A DNA stretch of 10,066 bases from an uncultured Flavobacteriaceae bacterium (GTDB lineage Bacteria; Bacteroidota; Bacteroidia; Flavobacteriales; Flavobacteriaceae): assembly GCA_913020685.1 (NCBI GenBank), contig CAJWAY010000040.1, forward strand, positions 1 through 10,066, written 5' to 3'. The position numbers and the translations under genes are program-made. Shown here in pieces: positions 1 to 6,236 of the stretch. The notes beneath the pieces are model-generated. The model saw nothing but the letters and a program-made list of their open reading frames with translations. It searched no databases and was not told where the DNA came from. Position 1 is the stretch's first letter, and each line of letters begins with the position of its first letter.

Positions 1-2
1 AA

Positions 3-248
3 ATTGACCAATCCATTATAAATGAGCATCTTTATACGCATAATTTACCAGATGTAGACTTACTTATTAGAACAAGTGGAGAAAAGAGAATTAGCAATTT
101 TTTATTGTGGCAGATTGCCTACGCAGAATTGTATTTTTCAAAGGTATTATGGCCCGATTTTACAAAAAGACATTTACACAGAGCATTAACAAGTTACCAA
201 AAAAGAGAGCGCAGATTTGGAAAGACAAGTAAGCAACTTCTTGGATAA
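3..248 (+). CDS. uppS: Undecaprenyl diphosphate synthase, 3' end (partial)
   Basis: This is the last 81 codons of a cis-prenyltransferase, open at the left edge and ending at TAA 246–248. The enzyme adds isopentenyl units to farnesyl diphosphate to make undecaprenyl diphosphate, the lipid carrier for peptidoglycan and surface polysaccharides, at the cytoplasmic face of the inner membrane. The visible part holds the conserved C-terminal signature: DLLIRTSGEKRISNF followed by LLWQIAYAEL, then LWPDF and the terminal RERRFG. The two Arg and the Ser of RTSGEKRIS match the residues that bind the IPP diphosphate in the E. coli enzyme (Arg194, Arg200, Ser202), recalled from knowledge of the family. 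The 3' end overlaps the start of bamA, so the two genes are probably cotranscribed and translationally coupled. Identity is very secure; only the N-terminal two thirds are missing. Confidence 0.95.
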   Translation: MDQSIINEHLYTHNLPDVDLLIRTSGEKRISNFLLWQIAYAELYFSKVLWPDFTKRHLHRALTSYQKRERRFGKTSKQLLG

Positions 249-2781
249 GTCATTAAACCCACTCTTTATAGTCTTTTGCTCATTTTTCTTATTAGGTGGT
301 TTTCGCGCTCATACACAAGGTTTAGACGAATACGTTAAGGGAAAACTCTATACCATTGATACCATAAGGGTTAGCGGGATCAAAACATTTAGTGATCAGA
401 CGGTTATTTCCTATAGTCAACTGAGAAAAGGACAAAAAATTAATATCCCAGGAGATGAGATAAGTTCGGTCATAAATAAATTGTGGAGCCTACAGCTATT
501 TAGTGATATCAATTTTTACATCAACCATATTGAGGGCGATCGGGTAGCATTGGAAATTGAGATTGAGGAATTGCCATCTTTGAAAAAAGTAAAAATCAAT
601 GGATTAAAAAAGACAAAAATTGAACCCATACTTAAAGAAACTGAACTCAAAGAAGGAAAAAAACTTTCGGAAAGCTTTTTGACTAATACAAAAAACTATA
701 TTGTTAATAAGTTCAAAAAAGAGGGTTTTCTAAACACCAAAGTAGCTTTAAACATCATACCAGACTCTTTAAACATAAATAACTTTGATATGGTAGTCAA
801 TGTTGATTTAGGTGAGCGTGTAAAAATCAAAACCATCAACTTTGAGGGTAATGAAGTATTTAAAAATAAAAAACTGAGGTCAAAACTTAAAAAAACCAAG
901 GAAAAGTTATTTTTTAGATTTTGGAAAAAGTCAAAATTTATCGAGGAGGATTTTGCAGAAGGAAAACAAAACCTACTAGACTTCTACAAAGAAAAAGGAT
1001 ATAGAGATGCAAGAATTGTTCGAGATACTTTAGTAAATAATCAGGACAACACTATCTCAATCAATTTTGATATAGAGGAAGGAAATAAATATTTCTTTGG
1101 AGAGATTTCATATTTAGGAAATTCAGTATATACTGATTTTCAACTCAGTCGGGTGTTGGGAATCAAAAAAGGAGATGCATATGATGGAGTGTTGTTGAAG
1201 AAACGCATTGCAGATGATAAACCCGATGCGAATGATCTTACTAACTTGTATCAAAATAATGGTTATTTGTTCTCCAACATCAATGCAGTAGAGGTTAGTG
1301 CAGAAAATGATACCATCAATTTTGAGATTCGTATTTCTGAGGGTAAGCTGGCGAGCTTTAATAAAATCTCTGTGGTAGGAAATACCAAAACCAATGACCA
1401 CGTGATTTACCGGGAATTGAGAACAAAACCAGGAGATTTATATAGTAAAGATATGGTGGTCAGAACGGTTAGAGAATTGGGGCAACTTGGATTTTTTGAT
1501 GCAGAAAATATTAGCCCCGATTTTAAAAATGTAAATCCAAATGCAGGGACGGTAGACATTGAATACGGATTAGTTGAGGCCGGAGCGAGTCAAATAGAAC
1601 TCCAAGGCGGATATGGAGGTGGAGGATTTATTGGAACCCTTGGGCTTTCCTTTAACAACTTTTCGCTAAAGAACATTTTTAACTTCGATAGTTATAAGCC
1701 ATTGCCTATGGGAGATGGTCAAAATTTGAGTTTAAGACTTCAGGCAAGTCAATTTTTCAACACCTACAGCTTTAGTTTTGCTGAACCTTGGATGGGTGGC
1801 CGAGAACCGGTGCAATTCTCCACCTCATTATCCCATACGGTACAATACCGCTATGATTATCTTACAGGTAGGGCCGACGAAAGTCAGTATTTTCAAATCA
1901 GTGGTTTAACTCTAGGCTTGGCCAAAAGATTGAAAAAACCCGATGATTTTTTTACTCTTTCGCAGGCGATCTCTTATCAGTATTACGATCTGAATAATTA
2001 TTATACAGGCTTGTTCACTTTTGGAGATGGAAGTGCCAACAACCTAAACTATACTGTATCATTATCTAGGAATAATACTTTCACCAACCCAATTTTCCCT
2101 ACGGGAGGTTCAAAATTTACTATTAGTGGAAAAATCACCCCTCCTTACTCTCTGATAAATGGTATTGATTTTAGCAATCTAGAAAACCGAAAAGAGTTTC
2201 AATTGCCAAATGGAGAGCCGGACGTAGCTAAAATAGATCAAGAAAAATTCAGATGGTTAGAATACTATAAGCTTAAATTTAATGGTGAATGGTATACAAG
2301 TATTATAGGAAAACTTGTTTTTAAGGCTCAGACCGACTTTGGATTCATTGGAGTTTACAACCAAGAACGAGGTAGTATCCCATTCGAAAGGTTTTATCTT
2401 GGCGGTGATGGAATGCAGCAATGGGCAATGGACGGCAGGGAGACCATCGCACTTAGAGGATATAAAAATCAGTCTTTATCAAGTAGAGATGGATCTTTAA
2501 TGTATAATAAATTTACCTTAGAGCTTCGTTATCCAATTACCTTAAAACCGAGTGCATCCATTTTTGCATTGTCCTTTTTAGAATCTGGAAATGGGTATGA
2601 TAGTTTTAGAGACTTTAATCCTTTTAACTCTAAACGTTCTGCTGGTATGGGGGTTAGAATTTTTATGCCGGCCTTTGGATTGCTTGGAATAGATTTTGGT
2701 TACGGATTTGACAGTTCAAATTTCAGTAGTGATCAAGCAAACGGTTGGGAAACCCATTTTATTATAGGCCAACAATTTTAA
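217..2781 (+). CDS. bamA: Outer-membrane protein assembly factor BamA
   Basis: This is the central subunit of the BAM complex, which folds and inserts beta-barrel proteins into the outer membrane. The 854-residue product has a hydrophobic signal peptide (about residues 14–35) and five POTRA-like repeats (about 44–118, 120–199, 201–288, 290–376, 378–454). Typical POTRA motifs include INFEGNEVF, ISYLGNSVY and ISVVGNTKT. A 16-strand-type barrel follows (about 456–854). The barrel carries the loop-6 signature as LRGY (746–749, Arg747), the counterpart of VRGF in proteobacteria, and it ends in Phe, as usual for the BAM recognition signal. There is no in-frame ATG before residue 192, so the start must be a non-ATG codon. 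TTG 217 has AGAGAG at 204–209 just upstream; TTG 241 would give a compact signal peptide and only an 8-bp overlap with uppS. An in-frame stop at 187–189 excludes longer versions. Function is very secure; the start is not. Confidence 0.95.
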   Translation: MERQVSNFLDKSLNPLFIVFCSFFLLGGFRAHTQGLDEYVKGKLYTIDTIRVSGIKTFSDQTVISYSQLRKGQKINIPGDEISSVINKLWSLQLFSDINFYINHIEGDRVALEIEIEELPSLKKVKINGLKKTKIEPILKETELKEGKKLSESFLTNTKNYIVNKFKKEGFLNTKVALNIIPDSLNINNFDMVVNVDLGERVKIKTINFEGNEVFKNKKLRSKLKKTKEKLFFRFWKKSKFIEEDFAEGKQNLLDFYKEKGYRDARIVRDTLVNNQDNTISINFDIEEGNKYFFGEISYLGNSVYTDFQLSRVLGIKKGDAYDGVLLKKRIADDKPDANDLTNLYQNNGYLFSNINAVEVSAENDTINFEIRISEGKLASFNKISVVGNTKTNDHVIYRELRTKPGDLYSKDMVVRTVRELGQLGFFDAENISPDFKNVNPNAGTVDIEYGLVEAGASQIELQGGYGGGGFIGTLGLSFNNFSLKNIFNFDSYKPLPMGDGQNLSLRLQASQFFNTYSFSFAEPWMGGREPVQFSTSLSHTVQYRYDYLTGRADESQYFQISGLTLGLAKRLKKPDDFFTLSQAISYQYYDLNNYYTGLFTFGDGSANNLNYTVSLSRNNTFTNPIFPTGGSKFTISGKITPPYSLINGIDFSNLENRKEFQLPNGEPDVAKIDQEKFRWLEYYKLKFNGEWYTSIIGKLVFKAQTDFGFIGVYNQERGSIPFERFYLGGDGMQQWAMDGRETIALRGYKNQSLSSRDGSLMYNKFTLELRYPITLKPSASIFALSFLESGNGYDSFRDFNPFNSKRSAGMGVRIFMPAFGLLGIDFGYGFDSSNFSSDQANGWETHFIIGQQF

Positions 2782-2851
2782 TCATACCTTTTGATAGTAT
2801 TAAAATAATATCCCAATGTAATCGTTTATTTAAAAAAAGGGCCTACAGATT

Positions 2852-3433
2852 ATGAAATTAAAATTATTCCTTACAATAGTTCTATGCTTGGTTCACTTTT
2901 CAATTCATGCTCAAAGAGGGACCCGTATTGCATACATAGATATGGATGTAATCTTAAGTAAAAACAAGGAATTTAAGACTGCCAATCAGTTACTAGATGA
3001 GAAAATTGCTCAATGGAAAAAGGAAGTTGAATTAAAAAAAATCCAACTTAAACGCCTAGAGGACCAATTTGCCGTTGAAAAAATTTTATTAACCCCTGAG
3101 CTTATATCCGACAGGGAGTTAGAAATCAAAGATTTTGCATCTGAGATCATTACACTTCAAGAGAAAAGATTTGGACCTAACGGGGACATGATGATCCAAA
3201 AAAATCAACTTTTAAAACCAGTGCAAGACCAAGTATTAAGTATCGTTCAGGATATTGCCAGGGAGAGAAAATACGACTTTGTTTTTGACCGATCTTCTGA
3301 TATAATTATGTTGTATTCAGCAAAAAATTACGATATTAGCGAACTGGTCCTGAGAAGGATTCAGGCACAGGAAAGAATTAAAGAAAGAAAAATTAACTCT
3401 GCCAAGAAAGTATTAGGCAAAGTGAATAATTAA
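2852..3433 (+). CDS. OmpH/Skp-family periplasmic chaperone, first copy
   Basis: A 193-residue protein of the Skp (OmpH) family. These proteins form jellyfish-shaped trimers in the periplasm that hold unfolded outer-membrane proteins on the way to BamA. The signal peptide is residues 1–20, with likely cleavage before Gln21 (IHA/Q). The mature start IAYIDMDVIL matches the family's first beta-strand, a long charged amphipathic helical hairpin follows (about 40–145), and YDFVFD is the typical closing strand. The C-terminal tail past about 165 is very basic (KERKINSAKKVLGK) and longer than in the next gene. It starts 70 bp after bamA and ends 19 bp before the second copy, all on one strand, so it probably belongs to the same operon. 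The spacer before it shows no clear promoter or terminator. The family call is firm; its client range is inferred. Confidence 0.92.
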   Translation: MKLKLFLTIVLCLVHFSIHAQRGTRIAYIDMDVILSKNKEFKTANQLLDEKIAQWKKEVELKKIQLKRLEDQFAVEKILLTPELISDRELEIKDFASEIITLQEKRFGPNGDMMIQKNQLLKPVQDQVLSIVQDIARERKYDFVFDRSSDIIMLYSAKNYDISELVLRRIQAQERIKERKINSAKKVLGKVNN

Positions 3434-3452
3434 TATAATTAAGTTTAAAATA

Positions 3453-3962
3453 ATGAAAAATTTCAAAAATCTATTTTTACCCCTAATGTTTATGCTAGCT
3501 CCTTTGAGCATGGTCATTGCACAAGCTAAAGTTGCTCATATTGAAGTTCAAAAGTTGATTAGTGAGATGCCTGAAGTAATTGCAGCTCAAAAAGAATTAA
3601 AAAAGTTAGAAGAGACTTACACTGCAGATATGGAAACGACTTACAAAGAATTCCAAACAAAGGCTCAGACTTATGCTGCTGATGCGGCCAACCAAACAGA
3701 AATCACTAACCAATCACGTCAAAAGGAGTTGGAAGGTATGCAAAAAAATATTCAAGAATATCAACAAACTGTTTCTCAGGATTTACAAAAAAAATCTGTC
3801 GATATGATGAAACCTCTCATTGACAAAGCCAAATCCGCAATTGATAAAGTTGCATCTGATCTAGGATACGACTATATATTAGATTCCTCAGCAGGTGGAA
3901 GTGTGATCATTGCAAAAGGAAAAGATATTATGGCAGATGTAAAAAAAGAACTCGGCTTTTAA
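3453..3962 (+). CDS. OmpH/Skp-family periplasmic chaperone, second copy
   Basis: A 169-residue Skp/OmpH protein and tandem paralogue of the gene before it. The signal peptide is residues 1–23, with likely cleavage before Gln24 (VIA/Q). The mature start KVAHIEVQKLISEMPE is the standard family N-terminus. A helical coiled-coil stretch rich in Lys, Glu, Gln and Ala covers about 45–135, and the closing strand is LGYDYILDSS, then a short end in KKELGF. It keeps the family's usual length, whereas the first copy has an extra basic tail. As the last gene of the run it is followed 19 bp later by a strong hairpin terminator. The likely role is to carry unfolded outer-membrane proteins to BamA. Whether the two copies form mixed trimers or serve different clients cannot be told from sequence. 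Confidence 0.93.
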   Translation: MKNFKNLFLPLMFMLAPLSMVIAQAKVAHIEVQKLISEMPEVIAAQKELKKLEETYTADMETTYKEFQTKAQTYAADAANQTEITNQSRQKELEGMQKNIQEYQQTVSQDLQKKSVDMMKPLIDKAKSAIDKVASDLGYDYILDSSAGGSVIIAKGKDIMADVKKELGF

Positions 3963-3981
3963 TCTCATCTTTAGAAACAAC

Positions 3982-4010
3982 AAAAACTCCCCAATGGGGA
4001 GTTTTTTTTT
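3982..4010. terminator. Bidirectional rho-independent terminator
   Basis: A perfect 7-bp stem ACTCCCC (3986–3992) and GGGGAGT (3996–4002) encloses the 3-base loop AAT. It is flanked by an A run (3982–3985) on the left and a T run (4003–4010) on the right. Because both flanks fit, the hairpin followed by U-rich RNA forms on either strand. It sits between the convergent ends of the second skp gene and the carbonic-anhydrase-like gene, as expected for a shared terminator. Confidence 0.93.
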
Positions 4011-4013
4011 ACT

Positions 4014-4523
4014 TCATTTAAACCATGAGGCGTAATGAACATAATTGGAAGCGATACGTTCGATTTCACCTTTTTGCAATTCAGGCCCTACTTCTTTAAT
4101 TTTTTTTGCAGGAATCCCTGCAAAAACTGAACCATCGGGAACAACAGTATTTTTTGGTAGAACACTCCCTGCGGCAATAATGCTGTTGGAGCCTACCACA
4201 CTTTCGTCCATAATAATACAACCCATACCAACTAAAACCCTATCACTTATAGTGCAACCGTGAACAATCGCATTATGACCTATAGATACATCATTACCTA
4301 TGATGGTTGCAGATTTTTCAAAAGTCCCATGAATAACTGTACCATCTTGAATGTTAACCCTGTTTCCTATTCGGATGCTATTTACATCCCCGCGAACAAC
4401 TGCTTGGTACCATACAGAACAATCATCTCCCATGATGAGATCACCTATTAGAGTTGAATTTTCAGCAAAAAAACAATTTTTACCATACTTGGGAGTAAAT
4501 CCTCTAACTGACTTTATCAACAT
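4014..4523 (-). CDS. Gamma-carbonic-anhydrase-like hexapeptide-repeat protein
   Basis: A 169-residue left-handed beta-helix protein of the gamma-carbonic anhydrase/YrdA/CamH group. Hexapeptide repeats of the [I/V]-G-x4 type run through about residues 20–140, followed by a C-terminal helix that packs on the trimer. The three expected zinc-ligand histidines are present: His65 (VIHGT), His83 (SIGH) and His88 (IVHG). Arg44 and Asp46 (VVRGD) and Gln59–Asp60, conserved around the active site, are also there. The acidic loop with the proton-shuttle Glu of Methanosarcina Cam is absent, which is typical of the CamH-like branch. There is no signal peptide, so it should be cytoplasmic. Bacterial members often show little or no CO2 hydration activity when tested, so carbonic anhydrase activity is plausible but not certain. 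It is transcribed alone, divergently from the NifU-family gene. Confidence 0.9.
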   Translation of the reverse strand: MLIKSVRGFTPKYGKNCFFAENSTLIGDLIMGDDCSVWYQAVVRGDVNSIRIGNRVNIQDGTVIHGTFEKSATIIGNDVSIGHNAIVHGCTISDRVLVGMGCIIMDESVVGSNSIIAAGSVLPKNTVVPDGSVFAGIPAKKIKEVGPELQKGEIERIASNYVHYASWFK

Positions 4524-4601
4524 AAATTTGCTTTGACATCTAAATTATAAAATTGAACATTAAGATCCCTGGATTTGTTTTTAGTAAATTTGTTAAAAAA
4601 A
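4524..4601. promoter_or_regulatory. Divergent promoter region between the gamma-CA and NifU genes
   Basis: This 78-bp AT-rich spacer separates two divergent start codons, so it should hold promoters for both. For the plus strand, TAAATTTG at 4585–4592 matches the Bacteroidota -7 element TAnnTTTG, but no TTTG lies at the expected spacing of about 19 bases upstream, and it ends only 9 bases before the ATG at 4602. A second TAAATTTG (4523–4530) and TTGACA (4533–4538) lie further up. On the minus strand TATAAT reads at 4549–4544. The region is well supported by gene layout; the individual elements are only weak matches. Confidence 0.35.
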
Positions 4602-5498
4602 ATGAACAGAATCCGAATAATAGCCAGTTGTAAAAAGGGAGCAACAATTGCAAAATTTAGTATTACTCCTCCTTTAGACCTTTCCGTATCAAAGACCTTT
4701 ATCAACATCGACCAGGCAGCAGATGCACCACTAGTCAAACAATTATTTTTCCTTCCATTTGTTAAGAAAGTGTCACTTGATAACAGCAACTTAATAGTAG
4801 AGCGTTTTGATATTTTAGAATGGGAGGAGGTAATCCAAGAGGTTGCAGAACAAATCGAAGATTACCTAAATGACGGTGGAAAGGTTCTTAATGAGAGAAA
4901 AAAAGTTGAGAAAGCAGCTATTACTATTTATGCAGAAAGTACACCCAACCCCTCTGCTATGAAATTTGTTGCAAATAAAAAAATAACTGATCAGACACTT
5001 TCTTTCGAAAATTCCAAAAGTGCCAAAGATGCCCCGTTAGTCAAGAAGCTTTTTAATTTTCCTTTTATAAAGGAGGTTTTTATCGATGAAAATTATATTT
5101 CCATTTCCAAAAACGATACAGTACAATGGGAGGAAGTTGTAATGGAAATAAGAGGATTCATCAAAGCCTACCTGGAAGAGGAGAAAACGATTTTGGGTCC
5201 TTCCTTTTTTTCAAGTGACCCAAAGTCAATCACTTCAAACCCAGAATACTCCCTAAATGATACTGAACTTGAGATAGTTAAAATTTTAGAAGAGTATGTC
5301 AAACCTGCTGTTGCCTCAGACGGAGGAAATATCATTTTTGACTCTTATGAGGACAACAATAAAAGAGTAAAGGTTGTTCTTCAAGGTGCTTGTAGTGGTT
5401 GTCCATCCTCCACCTTTACCCTAAAAAATGGAATCGAAAATATCTTAAAGGAGATGCTCCCTGGTAAGGTTGAGACGGTAGAAGCTGTTAACGGATAA
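4602..5498 (+). CDS. NifU-family Fe-S scaffold protein with doubled N-domain
   Basis: A 298-residue protein likely to assemble or carry [4Fe-4S] clusters to target proteins in the cytoplasm. It has two copies of the Nfu N-terminal scaffold domain (about 5–95 and 105–195), then a NifU C-terminal domain (about 219–296) with the cluster-binding CSGC motif (Cys264, Cys267). The copies align through APLVKQLFFLPFVKKV (43–58) and APLVKKLFNFPFIKEV (144–159), and again at the WEEV motifs. Only the second copy keeps the classic start ESTPNPSAMKFV (112–123); the first has lost TPNP. The ATG at 4602 is preferred; an in-frame TTG at 4575 would add nine residues with no family support. The stop is one base from the convergent tsaB stop, with no hairpin between. 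To my knowledge the doubled N-domain occurs in Bacteroidota members of the family, so the architecture is probably normal. The exact client proteins are unknown. Confidence 0.92.
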   Translation: MNRIRIIASCKKGATIAKFSITPPLDLSVSKTFINIDQAADAPLVKQLFFLPFVKKVSLDNSNLIVERFDILEWEEVIQEVAEQIEDYLNDGGKVLNERKKVEKAAITIYAESTPNPSAMKFVANKKITDQTLSFENSKSAKDAPLVKKLFNFPFIKEVFIDENYISISKNDTVQWEEVVMEIRGFIKAYLEEEKTILGPSFFSSDPKSITSNPEYSLNDTELEIVKILEEYVKPAVASDGGNIIFDSYEDNNKRVKVVLQGACSGCPSSTFTLKNGIENILKEMLPGKVETVEAVNG

Positions 5499-5499
5499 T

Positions 5500-6183
5500 T
5501 TACTCGCCAATCTTGTTAGCTTTAGTGTAAAAATCTTTGAGGTAAAAGGGTTCAAAATAGGCCAAATCTTCAAAGTTGTTTTCTTGATAAGCTTTCCAAG
5601 CTAAAGAAACCATTTCTGCTGCAGATGGATATCGAATTTCGCTTTGGTATTTAATGTGAGGCGCATCAGACACTTTTTTATACTTTTCTGCACCTTCGCC
5701 CATAAAAACCCATTGAACATTGGTTGGAAATTCATTAAAACTTTCAGCACTTAAAACTTCCGCAAAGGTAGGCTTTAGGATTTCTTTATTTTCATTGAGT
5801 GCCATTACATAAATCTCCATTCTACGGGCATCAAACATGGGAAATAATATTGCTTGATTTCTTGATTGATATTTTTCGGATAAGATTTGAAGTGAATTTA
5901 CTGCTATCAATGGCAAGTTCAAAGCAAAACAAATACCTTTGGCAGCAGCGACGCCAATTCTCAGACCTGTAAAGGAACCTGGCCCTTTACTAACTGCCAC
6001 TGCATCAAGGGAGGTTATGTCAATTTGGGCCTCCTCTAACACCACTTTTATAAAATCGTGTAAATGTTCGCTATGACTGAATTTCTCTGAGTAAAGTTCC
6101 TTCAAAGCAATAATTTCACCTGATTGTCCAATGGATACAGAACAATTTTTGGTGGCAGTTTCAATATGTAATATTACACTCAC
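5500..6183 (-). CDS. tsaB: tRNA t6A37 biosynthesis protein TsaB
   Basis: A 227-residue member of the TsaB/YeaZ family with an ASKHA (actin-like) fold. With TsaD and TsaE it transfers threonylcarbamoyl to A37 of ANN-decoding tRNAs in the cytoplasm; TsaB itself is the non-catalytic dimerisation partner of TsaD. The N-terminus ILHIETATKNCSVSIG gives the first actin-fold strand, HSEHLH (37–42) follows, and the family signature KGPGSFTGLRIG lies at 66–77. FDARRMEIY at about 117–125 matches the conserved DARR segment. The start is GTG (6183–6181); it puts the product exactly at the normal family N-terminus and no ATG is available nearby. It lies 53 bp downstream of the tolC-like gene on the same strand with no visible terminator, so readthrough from the efflux operon is possible. 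A TATTTTTG element just before the start is only a weak promoter match. Confidence 0.95.
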   Translation of the reverse strand: MSVILHIETATKNCSVSIGQSGEIIALKELYSEKFSHSEHLHDFIKVVLEEAQIDITSLDAVAVSKGPGSFTGLRIGVAAAKGICFALNLPLIAVNSLQILSEKYQSRNQAILFPMFDARRMEIYVMALNENKEILKPTFAEVLSAESFNEFPTNVQWVFMGEGAEKYKKVSDAPHIKYQSEIRYPSAAEMVSLAWKAYQENNFEDLAYFEPFYLKDFYTKANKIGE

Positions 6184-6236
6184 ATCACAAAAATAGAAAA
6201 ATCAATAGCTACTATCTCACCCTAAGGTTCATAAAT

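Noticed and set aside
1123..1401. Minus-strand 92-codon open frame inside bamA.
   Set aside because: It is a shadow of the POTRA-coding region, with no protein-like character or upstream signals.
2782..2851. Possible promoter or terminator in the bamA–skp spacer.
   Set aside because: No TTTG/TAnnTTTG pair at proper spacing and no stable hairpin with a T run; it looks like a plain intra-operon spacer.
4517..4789. Minus-strand open frame of 90 codons facing the start of the NifU-family gene.
   Set aside because: It lies opposite a well-conserved coding region, overlaps the start of the carbonic-anhydrase-like gene, and shows no recognisable protein features.
6184..6236. Possible promoter for tsaB (TATTTTTG on the minus strand at 6195–6188).
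   Set aside because: It lies only four bases before the GTG start, and no TTTG occurs at the needed upstream spacing, so it may be chance in AT-rich DNA.
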